This document shows, piece by piece, positions 19,532 through 26,872 of a DNA stretch of 35,560 nucleotides. A program made the translations under genes and the position numbers. The DNA is from an uncultured Selenomonadaceae bacterium (GTDB lineage: Bacteria > Bacillota > Negativicutes > Selenomonadales > Selenomonadaceae), in contig CAJOHN010000016.1 of NCBI GenBank assembly GCA_905234235.1, positions 1 to 35,560 on the forward strand, written 5' to 3'. The notes beneath the pieces are model-generated. The model did no database searches, was not told the DNA's origin, and was given only the letters and a program-made list of their open reading frames with translations. The number at the start of each line of letters is the position of its first letter. The stretch's first letter is position 1.

Positions 19532-20090
19532 AAAAGTTTTACGGCGAGAATTTTTATCCAAGCGGGCGGCGGTTTCAATCTCGGAGCGCGACCGAATTAG
19601 TCACGAGTTGATAAAAAAATTTACGGCGACAGAAATTTATCGCGAGGCAAAAATAATTATGGCGTATGCTTCAATGCCCGATGAAATTCAACTCAATGAA
19701 CTATTTGCGGCGTGCTTTGTCGATAAAAAAATTTTGGCGGTACCGTTTATCGTCGGCAAAAGAGAAATGCAAGCCGTTGAAGTTCCGAACTTTGACGTGT
19801 TGGAGGTTGGCGAGTTCAATATCTTAAGCGTCAAGCAGAATCAAAATTTTATTGAGCCCGCGCAGATTGATTGCGTCGTAGTGCCGGGCGTGGCGTTCGA
19901 TAAAAATCTTAACAGGTTGGGCATGGGCGGCGGTTATTACGACAAATTTTTACCTCGCGCCGTCAACGCAAAAAAAATTGCCCTCGCTTACGACTTTCAA
20001 CTTGTCGACGCTTTGCCGATTGAAGAGCATGATGTCAAGGTTGATGTAATTTTAACGATTGATGGGAGTGTTTGTTATGAAGTTCACTAA
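19518..20090 (+). CDS. 5-formyltetrahydrofolate cyclo-ligase
   Basis: ATP-dependent enzyme (called fau/ygfA in E. coli) that converts 5-formyl-THF to 5,10-methenyl-THF. The 190 residues have the N-terminal basic helix KKVLRREFLSKRAAVS, AYASMPDEIQ, VVPGVAFDK and the signature LGMGGGYYDKFL followed by ALAYDFQLV. The ATG at 19518 follows GGAGG; the longer frame upstream lies inside yajC. It overlaps the next gene by 14 bases, so the whole run queA to the dipeptidase looks co-transcribed. Confidence 0.92.
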
Positions 20091-20784
20091 AATTTTTCTC
20101 GGCGCGTTAATGGCGCTGAGTTTATTCGTAACGCCCGCGCAGGCGCAACGTTCAACCGCGCCCGATGATCCGACGGGCTTTGTAGTTTTGGGCGAATTTA
20201 TCCCCGACATAATCCAAGAGATTCGCTATTACTCGACGTATAATTTTGTCGGCGAAAAGATTGACGGCTACGAAATGCCTTGCGCGTTGATGACGATTGA
20301 GGCGGCGGAAGCTCTTAAAGCCGTTTCAGATGACGTTATGAAAATGGGCTATCGGCTGAAAATTTTCGACGCGTATCGTCCGCAAATGGGCGTTGATCAT
20401 TTTATGCGCTGGGCAAAGAGTGACGATGTCCGCATGAAAGAATATTTTTATCCCGAAATTGCCAAAGACAGGATTATCCCCGAAGGTTACGTTGCCGTTA
20501 AAAGCGGGCACTCGCGCGGCTCGACGGTTGATTTGACGCTTTTTGATATGAAGACCGGCAAGGAAGTTGATATGGGCGGTACGTTCGATTATTTCGGCGA
20601 AAAATCTCATCCCGATTACAAAAAAATTACCAAGAAGCAATTCCAAAACAGAATGATTCTTCGCAACGTCATGATTAAGCACGGATTCAAGCCGCTTGAG
20701 GAAGAATGGTGGCATTTCACGTTAAAAAACGAGCCTTATCCCGATACTTACTTCACATTTCCGATAAATACGCTCAAACAATAA
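20077..20784 (+). CDS. Exported VanX-like D-Ala-D-Ala dipeptidase
   Basis: Zinc dipeptidase of the M15D family, 235 residues with a signal peptide (cleavage likely after TPAQA, about 24). The zinc site has the VanX spacing: H145 in SGHSRG, D152 in VDLTLF and the E210-x2-H213 pair in EEEWWHF. Earlier DAYRPQMGVDHF is also typical. An exported enzyme of this type usually recycles or trims wall D-Ala-D-Ala (DdpX-like) rather than giving vancomycin resistance; no vanHA genes are near. The ATG at 20077 follows GGGAG. Confidence 0.92.
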   Translation: MKFTKIFLGALMALSLFVTPAQAQRSTAPDDPTGFVVLGEFIPDIIQEIRYYSTYNFVGEKIDGYEMPCALMTIEAAEALKAVSDDVMKMGYRLKIFDAYRPQMGVDHFMRWAKSDDVRMKEYFYPEIAKDRIIPEGYVAVKSGHSRGSTVDLTLFDMKTGKEVDMGGTFDYFGEKSHPDYKKITKKQFQNRMILRNVMIKHGFKPLEEEWWHFTLKNEPYPDTYFTFPINTLKQ

Positions 20785-20800
20785 GAAACAATAAGAAATA
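20781..20800 (+). repeat. Short 10-base tandem repeat after the dipeptidase stop
   Basis: The unit ATAAGAAACA is followed directly by ATAAGAAATA, starting at the last bases of the dipeptidase gene and continuing into AT-rich sequence. Two units with one mismatch; probably replication slippage with no known function. Confidence 0.5.
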
Positions 20801-20820
20801 ATAAACTTTATGCAAATTTC

Positions 20821-20849
20821 TTGACAAAAAAGCCGTCGCGCAGTATATT
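20821..20849 (+). promoter_or_regulatory. Near-consensus sigma-A promoter of the 3D-domain gene
   Basis: TTGACA (20821-20826), exactly 17 bases, then TATATT (20844-20849). The start of transcription is expected near 20856, inside the 3' arm of the overlapping terminator. This is among the best promoters in the window. Confidence 0.8.
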
Positions 20850-20863
20850 ACGCGGCGGTTTTT
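20831..20863 (+). terminator. Rho-independent terminator overlapping a promoter
   Basis: GCCGTCGCG and CGCGGCGGT form a nine-pair GC-rich stem (two G-U pairs) around a ten-base loop, followed by TTTTT. It ends the rightward operon after the dipeptidase. The loop holds the -10 box of the next promoter and the 5' arm lies in its spacer. Confidence 0.75.
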
Positions 20864-20977
20864 AGGTGTAAAAAATTTTGTGTTTTGATTGAAAGGGGGA
20901 AGGCTGCTCCGAAGCAAAGAGGCGACTTAAGCGGTCGTCCTGCTTGGGACGCTACAGGATGTGGCGTAGGCGGCGGA
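20856..20977 (+). ncRNA. Structured 5' leader of the 3D-domain gene, class unknown
   Basis: GC-rich leader of about 120 bases between the promoter and the preferred start codon. Possible hairpins: 20905-20916 (4 pairs, CCGA loop), 20921-20939 (GGCGAC with GTCGTC, 6 pairs) and 20949-20967 (ACGCTAC with GTGGCGT, 7 pairs). An alternative CGTCC with GGACG pairing (20936-20951) excludes the second and part of the third. The 3' end holds the GGCGG ribosome site. I compared it from memory with c-di-AMP, c-di-GMP, cobalamin and other riboswitches and found no convincing match. Confidence 0.4.
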
Positions 20978-21610
20978 ATGATGAAGCGTAGAATATTTGA
21001 GGCACTTGAGAAGATTGAAAGAAAATGCGTGCTCACTCTTATGATAGCGGGTTTTACGGCGATAAATACGGGCTTTGCCGAACAGAATGAGGAAATCCCC
21101 GAAGAATCACCGATTGCGATTGAAGAGACGAGCGCACCACAACCGACAGCGATTGCAGTTGGCGAAAACGGACAGATACAACTTAGCGCGGATGACGAAT
21201 TAAGTCGTGCCTTCGCCGAATTGGTGGAACGTTCATTGGGGCAAGATTTAACCGCGAGCGTCGATGAGCCGTTTGAAGAATTGCCTCCGCCTGAAGAAGT
21301 CGTAGAAACTCCGCAGGGTTACATGTCTTACACGCAAGTTCTGGGCATGGAGGCGACGGCGTACTTACCGACGGACGGCAGTGCAGAGGGTTTGACGGCG
21401 ATGGGCATTCCCGCGACGTATGGGATCGTGGCAGTCGACCCGGATATTATTCCGCTCGGCACCAGAGTTTATATCCCGGGTTACGGCGAGGCTCTTGCGG
21501 CTGATACCGGCGGCGCGATTTACGGCTACAGAATCGATTTGTGCATGGAAGATTATTATCAAGCTATGGATTTCGGGCGGCGCACGGTTACCGTTTTCGT
21601 TTTGAAATAA
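20978..21610 (+). CDS. Exported 3D-domain cell-wall protein
   Basis: A protein of 210 residues: a basic N-terminus and membrane/signal segment (CVLTLMIAGFTAINTGFA), an acidic Pro/Glu-rich spacer, then a C-terminal 3D domain (about 120-210). It has the three aspartates in IVAVDPDIIPLGTRVYIPGYG, AADTGG and RIDLCM. This barwin-like fold is found in MltA-type and Rpf/YabE-type muralytic proteins. The ATG pair at 20978/20981 follows GGCGGCGGA. An in-frame TTG at 20885 would add 31 residues encoded by the structured leader and has no ribosome site, so it is disfavoured. A terminator follows. Confidence 0.88.
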   Translation: MMKRRIFEALEKIERKCVLTLMIAGFTAINTGFAEQNEEIPEESPIAIEETSAPQPTAIAVGENGQIQLSADDELSRAFAELVERSLGQDLTASVDEPFEELPPPEEVVETPQGYMSYTQVLGMEATAYLPTDGSAEGLTAMGIPATYGIVAVDPDIIPLGTRVYIPGYGEALAADTGGAIYGYRIDLCMEDYYQAMDFGRRTVTVFVLK

Positions 21611-21615
21611 ATAAA

Positions 21616-21656
21616 AAAATCCCTCGCCGAATTTTGACGGGGGGTTTTCGTTTGCA
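21616..21656. terminator. Terminator between convergent genes
   Basis: AAATCCCTCG and CGGGGGGTTT can form a stem of about ten pairs including G-U pairs, with T runs on the right and A runs on the left. It lies between the rightward 3D-domain gene and the leftward gene ending at 21664, so it can serve both. Confidence 0.6.
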
Positions 21657-21663
21657 AAAAATT

Positions 21664-22008
21664 TTACGAGAAATACTGCTGGTAAACGACGAACGCGAAT
21701 AACACAATCGCGAGTATCATTGCGGCGTAGCCTGCGCGTTCAATCCACATGTCTTGAACTGCGTTGAATTTGTAATGGCGTCTCGCGTAAGTCGACGACA
21801 ACGACACCAACAATGCCAGATAAAGTGCGCGATTAGCCGCCGTGAAATTCGACCAGCCGACGATTAAAAAGACGATTGTGAGCGCGAGGACGATAACCAA
21901 CAGATAATCTTTGCCGACTTTTTCTTTGACAGGTTGTTGTTTATTTTCGGGTTCAGCTTTTTTCTTGGGCTGAATTTTTTTTGCAATTTTTTTAGACTGC
22001 CGCGCCAT
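21664..22008 (-). CDS. Small membrane protein, function unknown
   Basis: A protein of 114 residues with a Lys-rich cytoplasmic N-terminus (about 1-34) and three hydrophobic segments (about 35-53, 58-76, 92-112). I do not recognise a family. Its ATG shares one base with the stop of the PilO-like gene (TAATG), so the two are translated together and may form a membrane unit. Confidence 0.7.
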   Translation of the reverse strand: MARQSKKIAKKIQPKKKAEPENKQQPVKEKVGKDYLLVIVLALTIVFLIVGWSNFTAANRALYLALLVSLSSTYARRHYKFNAVQDMWIERAGYAAMILAIVLFAFVVYQQYFS

Positions 22009-22541
22009 TAAGATTCTCCTTTCTTGGTGGCGAAGATTTTAAAGTTCAGTTCGCACGAGAGAAATTTCCCCTCCGATTTTTCCAAAGAAATTTTTTCCAA
22101 AGTTGCCAAGCGTTCGCCGTCGAGTATTTCGCGTATGAAACTCAGCAACGAAATATAATCCGCCTCTAATTTTATGTTGATAATCTGCGCGGAAATTTCT
22201 TTTGATGAAATTATCTCGCCCGTTTGCACGGAAATTAATCGCGCTCTATGCAAATCAGCCGCCCGATAAAGTTCGTCGATAAATTTATCTTGTTGAAGTA
22301 TCGGCGGTAAAAAATTTTGTGCCGCGTCGAGTTCAAGCTCTTTTGCCGCGACTAACGACGATAAATCTCCGTGCCGCGCCTTTAACGCTGAAATTTCCCG
22401 TTCAAGCTCGCGAAGTCGCCGCGTTTCAAGCTCCATACTTAAAATTTCGCGCCGCGCAGGTTCATAAATAAATTGTTGCCAGCCGACGAATAAAATTGCG
22501 CATAAAATGATTGTTATCGGCAGGAAAAATCGCTCGCGCAT
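22008..22541 (-). CDS. PilO-like membrane protein
   Basis: A protein of 177 residues: one membrane helix near the N-terminus (FFLPITIILCAILFVGWQQF), a coiled coil rich in Arg/Glu/Leu (about 33-70), and a C-terminal alpha/beta domain with ISLLSFIREILDGERLATLEKI. This matches PilO of type IV pilus and type II secretion platforms (inner-membrane alignment proteins). No pilM, pilN or pilQ is near, so it is an orphan or a PilO-fold protein with another role. The ATG at 22541 follows GAGGATTG; a TTG six bases upstream is a weaker alternative. Confidence 0.65.
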   Translation of the reverse strand: MRERFFLPITIILCAILFVGWQQFIYEPARREILSMELETRRLRELEREISALKARHGDLSSLVAAKELELDAAQNFLPPILQQDKFIDELYRAADLHRARLISVQTGEIISSKEISAQIINIKLEADYISLLSFIREILDGERLATLEKISLEKSEGKFLSCELNFKIFATKKGES

Positions 22542-22556
22542 TGTCAATCCTCAACG

Positions 22557-22583
22557 AAAAAAGGGAGCCGCTTCGGACTCCCC
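22557..22583 (-). terminator. Terminator of the rpsF-ssb-rpsR operon
   Basis: On the minus strand GGGAG-T-CCG and CGGCTCCC pair around a three-base loop with one bulged base, then six T. It lies just after the rpsR stop. Confidence 0.8.
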
Positions 22584-22591
22584 GTGAAATT

Positions 22592-22822
22592 TTAATCTGC
22601 AGTGAACGGCAAGAGCGCAATATTGCGGGCGCGTTTGATGGCGATTGTCACTTGACGCTGATGCTTGGCGCAGTTGCCCGAAATGCGGCGCGGAAGAATC
22701 TTACCGCGCTCAGTGGTGAAGCGGCGAAGTTTTGCCGCGTCCTTGTAATCTATTTTCTCAACTTTATCGACGCAAAACGCACAAACTTTTCTGCGCGGGC
22801 GTCGACCTCTTTCTCTGCGCAT
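22592..22822 (-). CDS. rpsR: 30S ribosomal protein S18
   Basis: Small-subunit protein of 76 residues that pairs with S6 on the platform. Basic [11 protein letters not shown] head, then C14-x2-C17 (CAFC) and VDKIDYKD-like core, [18 protein letters not shown] and a later cysteine in GNCAKH. The cysteines make this the zinc-binding (C+) form. The ATG at 22822 is seven bases after AAGGAGG; a TTG two codons earlier is inside that spacing and is rejected. Last gene of its operon. RimI, encoded at 10407-10862, would modify an alanine N-terminus, but here residue 2 is Arg. Confidence 0.97.
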   Translation of the reverse strand: MRRERGRRPRRKVCAFCVDKVEKIDYKDAAKLRRFTTERGKILPRRISGNCAKHQRQVTIAIKRARNIALLPFTAD

Positions 22823-22834
22823 CTTCAATCCTCC

Positions 22835-23281
22835 TTAAAACGGCGTGTCTTCGGGGTCAATGGGCTCGCCGCCGAAATTGTAATCATCATCTTTCTTCGG
22901 CGGAGCACTCTCGCGACGACTTTGATAGCTATCGTTTGACGGCTTGGAATAATTATTATCGCCGCCTTCGGCACGCTTGGCACCGGCAAACTCGATATTA
23001 TTAACCCAAATCTCGACGGAATTAACTTTGACGCCGTCTTTGTTTTCGTAACTCGACGTTTGGAGTTGTCCTTCAACCAACACGCGTGAACCTTTTGCCA
23101 AGTAGCGTCCGCAAAATTCGGCAGTCTTTTCCCACGCAACAAGATTAAAAAAATCAACCGAATCTTTATCCTTGTAGCGGCGATTAATAGCAATGCCCAT
23201 GCGCGCATAAGCTTTGCCCGCCTGCGTGTAACGGACTTCGGGGTCGCGAGTAAGGTTGCCGGATAAAAAAACTTTATTCAT
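22835..23281 (-). CDS. ssb: Single-stranded DNA-binding protein
   Basis: Protects single-stranded DNA and recruits repair and replication partners. The 148 residues have the OB fold (NKVFLSGNLTRDPEVRYT, FFNLVAWEKTAEFCGRYLAKGS, VLVEGQLQT), a Gly/Ser/Asp-rich disordered linker, and a C-terminal acidic tip ending DPEDTPF in place of the usual DDDIPF. It overlaps the rpsF 3' end by eight bases, the standard S6-SSB-S18 order. Confidence 0.98.
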   Translation of the reverse strand: MNKVFLSGNLTRDPEVRYTQAGKAYARMGIAINRRYKDKDSVDFFNLVAWEKTAEFCGRYLAKGSRVLVEGQLQTSSYENKDGVKVNSVEIWVNNIEFAGAKRAEGGDNNYSKPSNDSYQSRRESAPPKKDDDYNFGGEPIDPEDTPF

Positions 23282-23576
23282 CCTGAGCCTCTTTCTCGTC
23301 GGAACGAACTATCATGTGCTTAAGAATTTCGTCCGTAATTTTCATGACGCGATCGCACTCGGCAACGCAATTCGGCTCGCATTCCACGTAGAAAAGCACG
23401 TAGAAGCCTTCCGACTCCTTTTTGATGTCGTAAGCGAGGCGACGTTTGCCCCAGCGGTCTTCCTTAGTGATTTTGCCGCCGTTCGCCGCGATAAGATTTG
23501 CAAACTTATCAATCACGGCGTTGGTTGCCTCTTCCTCCATTGAGCGGATTATGAAGATAACTTCGTACTTCCTCAA
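23274..23576 (-). CDS. rpsF: 30S ribosomal protein S6
   Basis: Platform protein of 100 residues, heterodimer partner of S18. Typical pattern: RKYEVIFIIRS, WGKRRLAYDIKKESEGFYVLFYVE and ITDEILKHMIVRSDE. The start codon is TTG, placed eight or nine bases after GGGAGGTG; no in-frame ATG fits the family N-terminus. First gene of the operon, behind a leader that resembles the S6:S18 autoregulatory element. Confidence 0.97.
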   Translation of the reverse strand: MRKYEVIFIIRSMEEEATNAVIDKFANLIAANGGKITKEDRWGKRRLAYDIKKESEGFYVLFYVECEPNCVAECDRVMKITDEILKHMIVRSDEKEAQDE

Positions 23577-23584
23577 CTCGATAC

Positions 23585-23626
23585 ACCTCCCTTTGGTCTT
23601 CGGCTCGCATAAACGAGCAGAGAGTT
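23585..23626 (-). promoter_or_regulatory. Probable S6:S18-binding leader of rpsF operon
   Basis: In the rpsF leader, GCTCG and CGAGC pair around a short loop, the strand continues with a bulge-like CCGAAGACC, and the outer CTCTCT can pair with AGGGAG next to the ribosome site. The known S6:S18 leader motif is a hairpin with a bulged CCG copying the 16S site. Placement and the CCG fit; the fold was not computed. Confidence 0.5.
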
Positions 23627-23646
23627 TTTTGACTTAACGGCTAGAA

Positions 23647-23674
23647 ATTATATCACCCGAAAAATTTTTGGCAA
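23647..23674 (-). promoter_or_regulatory. Promoter of rpsF operon
   Basis: Minus strand TTGCCA (23669-23674), 16 bases, perfect TATAAT (23647-23652). It starts just after the stop of the upstream small membrane protein gene and gives a leader of about 65 bases. Confidence 0.8.
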
Positions 23675-23683
23675 GTAGAAATT

Positions 23684-24076
23684 TTATCTGCGCCGCGAAC
23701 GCATTTTATTACCCATACTGCGCGACCTGCCCGGAGCTCGCCAATCATCGTCTTCAGTTTGAACGGGCACGGGCTTTGGCTTTTTATTCAGCCAGTAAAG
23801 CGCACCGATAAAAACAATATCCATAACAAAAAGCACGCCAATGACGGTGGAGCTGTCGGCTTCGGCGCGTTCCCTGTCCTCGTAACTCATTGAGCCTTTG
23901 GAGCCGCCGATATATTTAGTCCAATAACTTTCAAGCTTGCCGACGCCCGTACGTTGCGAAATGCCCGCGTCGTAGGAGGCAATCGCCATCGTGTTGGAGT
24001 TAACGCGCCAAATCAGATAAACATTTGCGATAATCATTACAACCAAAAGGATTCTGGAAATGATTTTTTTATTCAT
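23684..24076 (-). CDS. Small two-helix membrane protein, function unknown
   Basis: A protein of 130 residues with an N-terminal helix ([19 protein letters not shown]), an external or periplasmic loop of about 55 residues containing [16 protein letters not shown], a second helix ([19 protein letters not shown]) and a Lys/Arg-rich tail ending MRSRRR. No family recognised. The ATG at 24076 follows AGGAG and overlaps the ung stop by eight bases, making it the last gene of the folate operon. A longer in-frame start at 24220 lies within ung and is rejected. Confidence 0.72.
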   Translation of the reverse strand: MNKKIISRILLVVMIIANVYLIWRVNSNTMAIASYDAGISQRTGVGKLESYWTKYIGGSKGSMSYEDRERAEADSSTVIGVLFVMDIVFIGALYWLNKKPKPVPVQTEDDDWRAPGRSRSMGNKMRSRRR

Positions 24077-24767
24077 GGGAGGCTCCTTTCTCAAGGTTAG
24101 GAATTTGCCAATCGATTGGGGATTCGCCGCTTGATTCGAGGAATTGATTGACGCGTGAAAACGGGCGGCTCCCGAAAAATCCTCCGCTCGCCGATAACGG
24201 GCTAGGATGCGCCGATTCAATTATCAAATGGCGCGGGTTCGTTATCATAATTTTTTTACGCCGCGCAGGATTTCCCCATAGGATGAACGCAAGCGGGCGT
24301 TGGTGTTCGTTTAGGAGGCGAATGATTTTATCGGTAAAAATTTCCCAGCCGTGTCCGCGATGTGAATTTGCCGCGTGTGCTCTGACTGTTAAAACTGTGT
24401 TCAAAAGTAAGACGCCCTGCTCCGCCCAATACTTAAGGCAACCGTTATTCGGGATAAAACAGCCCAAATCGTCGCGCAACTCTTTGAAGATATTCATCAG
24501 CGACGGCGGCGGCGGCACGTTCGGCAGAACAGAAAAACTTAGTCCGTGTGCTTGCCCCGGCTCGTGGTAAGGGTCTTGCCCAAGAATCACAACTTTTGTA
24601 TCGGCGTAGCTCGTGAAGTGCAACGCGTTAAAAATATCGTACATGTTCGGGAAAATTTTTTTGGTGCTGTACTCGTCAATCAAAAACTTGCGCAACTCTT
24701 GATAATACGGCTCGTTAAGTTCGTCGGCTAAAAGTTCTTGCCAATCATTCCTAAAAATTTTTTTCAT
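24069..24767 (-). CDS. ung: Uracil-DNA glycosylase, family 1
   Basis: Removes uracil from DNA. The 232 residues have the catalytic GQDPYH motif (63-68, D65), the uracil pocket [26 protein letters not shown], and the DNA-intercalation loop HPSPLS (H187), all in the family-1 order. The ATG overlaps the stop of the folK-DHFR fusion by four bases. Placing ung with a folate/DHFR operon makes sense because low reduced folate lowers dTTP and raises uracil in DNA; the functional link is inference. Confidence 0.97.
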   Translation of the reverse strand: MKKIFRNDWQELLADELNEPYYQELRKFLIDEYSTKKIFPNMYDIFNALHFTSYADTKVVILGQDPYHEPGQAHGLSFSVLPNVPPPPSLMNIFKELRDDLGCFIPNNGCLKYWAEQGVLLLNTVLTVRAHAANSHRGHGWEIFTDKIIRLLNEHQRPLAFILWGNPARRKKIMITNPRHLIIESAHPSPLSASGGFFGSRPFSRVNQFLESSGESPIDWQIPNLEKGASHE

Positions 24768-25672
24768 CGCGTGTATCTCCTAAACTCGAAACCGTCAAAA
24801 ATCTGCGCGGCACTCAATTTAAAATCTTCAATGTCAGGGAAGAAAGTATCCGCTTGAACTTCGGCGTCAACAACAGTCAAAAAAATTTCTTCGGCGTAGG
24901 GAATAAGTTCGTTAAAAACTTGCGCGCCGCCGATAATAAAATTTTCTTCCGCCGCGTCCAACACGTCAAATAATTCCTCAACGCTCCCGACGACTTCCGC
25001 GCCCAAAATGTTTTTCGACGAACAGCTTAAGATAATATTCCTGCGTCCGTCAAGCGGCTGTTGATTAGGGAAAGTTTCAAGCGTGCGCCGCCCGTAAATA
25101 ATCGTGTGATTCAAAGTCAGCGCACGGAAATTTTTTAAGTCTTCGGGAAGGCGGAAGAGCAAATTATTTTTATAACCAAGCCCGAAATTTTTATCGACGC
25201 AAGCAACGAGTTTGAACTTAAAATCAATCGGCGAGCCCGCAACCTTAACAACTTTATCGCCGCGCAGATTGACTTCCAACGTCGGGCAAATTTCTTTAAG
25301 CGGTATCAATGCAAAGTCGCGCTCAAATAAAAATTTATGAGGCACCGTTAATCGTTCACAAGAAATTTCCGCGCCGTAAAGAATATCCAAATCAATCGTG
25401 CGTGCGCCCCAATGTTCACGCCGTACCCTGCCCAACTCCAATTCAATCCGTTGCAATTCGTCCAGTAAGTTGAGCGGTTCAAGTTCCGTAGAAATTTTTA
25501 TCGCGGCGTTGATGAAGTCCGGCTGATTGACGACGCCCCAAGCCTCCGACTCGTAAAACGACGACACACGCTTAAGTTTGACGGCAGGAATTTTTTTTAC
25601 AAGTTCAATCGCCCGTCGCAAAGTCCGTTGACGTTCGCCGAGATTGGAGCCGAGCCCGATGTAATAAATCAT
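24764..25672 (-). CDS. Bifunctional HPPK-DHFR fusion (FolK-FolA)
   Basis: A single frame of 302 residues joining two folate enzymes. Residues 1 to about 155 are 6-hydroxymethyl-dihydropterin pyrophosphokinase: [47 protein letters not shown]-type signature ([15 protein letters not shown]) and [16 protein letters not shown]. Residues about 160-302 are dihydrofolate reductase: [28 protein letters not shown] with the catalytic Asp, [18 protein letters not shown] and FIIGGAQVF. The tryptophan usually found before the LP-x-D segment is Phe here. The joint is seamless with no internal start. It overlaps folB (ATGA) and ung (ATGA). Confidence 0.93.
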   Translation of the reverse strand: MIYYIGLGSNLGERQRTLRRAIELVKKIPAVKLKRVSSFYESEAWGVVNQPDFINAAIKISTELEPLNLLDELQRIELELGRVRREHWGARTIDLDILYGAEISCERLTVPHKFLFERDFALIPLKEICPTLEVNLRGDKVVKVAGSPIDFKFKLVACVDKNFGLGYKNNLLFRLPEDLKNFRALTLNHTIIYGRRTLETFPNQQPLDGRRNIILSCSSKNILGAEVVGSVEELFDVLDAAEENFIIGGAQVFNELIPYAEEIFLTVVDAEVQADTFFPDIEDFKLSAAQIFDGFEFRRYTR

Positions 25673-26031
25673 CTGTGCCGGAGAATCTCGACAGCCGCGC
25701 CACCAAATTTTTCTCCGACGGGAGGATTAGGCTTTTGAATTCTAACCTTAACGCCCTCCAAAAGCATATACCGCCTCAAAAGGAAGTCGGAAATTTCTTG
25801 CGCGACGGTCTCAATCAAATTGCGCGAGGTGCCGCCGACAATTTTTTTTACGTCGGAGAGAACAGCCGCGTAATCAATCGTGTCGCCGAGATCATCACTT
25901 TTGCCCGCCTGCCGCAAGCGTAAATGGAGTTCAATGTCGACGATAAAAAGTTGCAAATGCGCCCGTTCCTCCGCCGAACAACCATGCCGCCCCTTAACTT
26001 CGATGCCCGTTAAGATAATCTTGTCTGCCAA
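25669..26031 (-). CDS. folB: Dihydroneopterin aldolase
   Basis: Cleaves 7,8-dihydroneopterin to 6-hydroxymethyl-dihydropterin. The core is ADKIILTGIEVKGRHGCSAEER with later TIDYAAVLSDVKKIV, LIETVAQEISDFLL and VRIQKPNPPV, which match FolB. Start choice: TTG at 26031 is about eleven bases after GGAG and gives the family-like beginning MADKIILTG (120 residues). A GTG at 26040 overlaps the folP stop but sits only two bases from the ribosome site, and a still earlier start at 26073 is inside folP. Confidence 0.92.
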   Translation of the reverse strand: MADKIILTGIEVKGRHGCSAEERAHLQLFIVDIELHLRLRQAGKSDDLGDTIDYAAVLSDVKKIVGGTSRNLIETVAQEISDFLLRRYMLLEGVKVRIQKPNPPVGEKFGGAAVEILRHR

Positions 26032-26036
26032 AATAA

Positions 26037-26822
26037 TCACGTCTCCTTTAGTAATTTGTCTATCGTCAGACACATTCTTGAAATCAGTTTAACATTGTGG
26101 ACGCGGACGATGTCGACGCCCTTGCTTATCGCGTGAACGCAAATCGCGCCCGTTGCCTCGTCGCGTTCGTCGATAGGAAGCCCCGTCAACTTCCCAATAA
26201 AACTCTTGCGACTGACGCCCAGCATTAAAAAATTTTCTCGCCCGTCTAAATTCTTAAGCTCATCGAGGCGGCGTATAATTTCTAAATTTTCCTCGTACGT
26301 CTTGCCGAAACCAATCCCCGGGTCGAAAATAATTTGCCCGTCGAATTTAGCCAACGTACGTCTGAAAAATTTTTTAACGTCGTCGATAATGTCGCCGTCT
26401 GAACATTTTTCATTGTGCATGGCGATAACGGGCGCGCCGAATTTTTTAGCAACGTCAATCATGCGCGAATCTTCCAAGCCGCAAACGTCGTTGATAATGT
26501 CCGCGCCGAGTTCTTGAGCCTGCGCGGCGACTTCGGGCTTGTAAGTGTCGATTGAAATTGGAACGCCAAGATTTTTAACAGCGGGCAAAATTTTTTCCAA
26601 GCGGCTAAGTTCCTCGTCAATGCTAATCGGTGTGGCGTCAGGGCGCGTCGATTCGGCTCCAACGTCGATAATGTCCGCGCCGTCGTCGATTAATTTTTTT
26701 GCATGAGCCGTTGCCGCGTCGATAGAAAAATATTTCCCGCCGTCAGAAAAGGAATCAGGCGTCACATTCACAATCCCCATGACTAAAGTTTTCTCGCCGC
26801 GCAGATTTAAAAATTTCCCCAA
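26037..26822 (-). CDS. folP: Dihydropteroate synthase
   Basis: Joins p-aminobenzoate to hydroxymethyl-dihydropterin pyrophosphate; the sulfonamide target. The TIM-barrel signatures are present: GIVNVTPDSFSDGG, DVGAESTRP, ISIDTYKPEVA, GADIINDVCG, FDPGIGFGKT, LMLGVSRKSFIG and the final VRVHNV. The 261-residue form starts with TTG at 26822, nine bases after GGGAG; the TTG at 26831 abuts the ribosome site. First gene of the operon folP-folB-folK/DHFR-ung. Confidence 0.96.
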   Translation of the reverse strand: MGKFLNLRGEKTLVMGIVNVTPDSFSDGGKYFSIDAATAHAKKLIDDGADIIDVGAESTRPDATPISIDEELSRLEKILPAVKNLGVPISIDTYKPEVAAQAQELGADIINDVCGLEDSRMIDVAKKFGAPVIAMHNEKCSDGDIIDDVKKFFRRTLAKFDGQIIFDPGIGFGKTYEENLEIIRRLDELKNLDGRENFLMLGVSRKSFIGKLTGLPIDERDEATGAICVHAISKGVDIVRVHNVKLISRMCLTIDKLLKET

Positions 26823-26842
26823 AATACTCAACTCCCGCCCGC

Positions 26843-26871
26843 ATTATAGCGCATTGTTCGCGTAAGTTCAA
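26843..26871 (-). promoter_or_regulatory. Promoter of the folate operon
   Basis: Minus strand TTGAAC (26866-26871), 17 bases, perfect TATAAT (26843-26848). The start of transcription is predicted near 26836, at the edge of the ribosome site, so the leader is very short. Confidence 0.75.
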
Positions 26872-26872
26872 A

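Noticed and set aside
20077-20784. Vancomycin-resistance gene vanX
   Set aside because: It has a signal peptide and no vanH/vanA/vanRS neighbours, so a housekeeping wall dipeptidase is more likely.
20856-20977. c-di-AMP (ydaO), c-di-GMP, cobalamin and other known riboswitch classes
   Set aside because: The conserved core strings of these classes, as remembered, are not present; the element is left as class unknown.
24077-24220. Longer N-terminus for the small two-helix membrane protein
   Set aside because: The extension lies wholly within ung in another frame and lacks a ribosome site; the ATG at 24076 has a good one.
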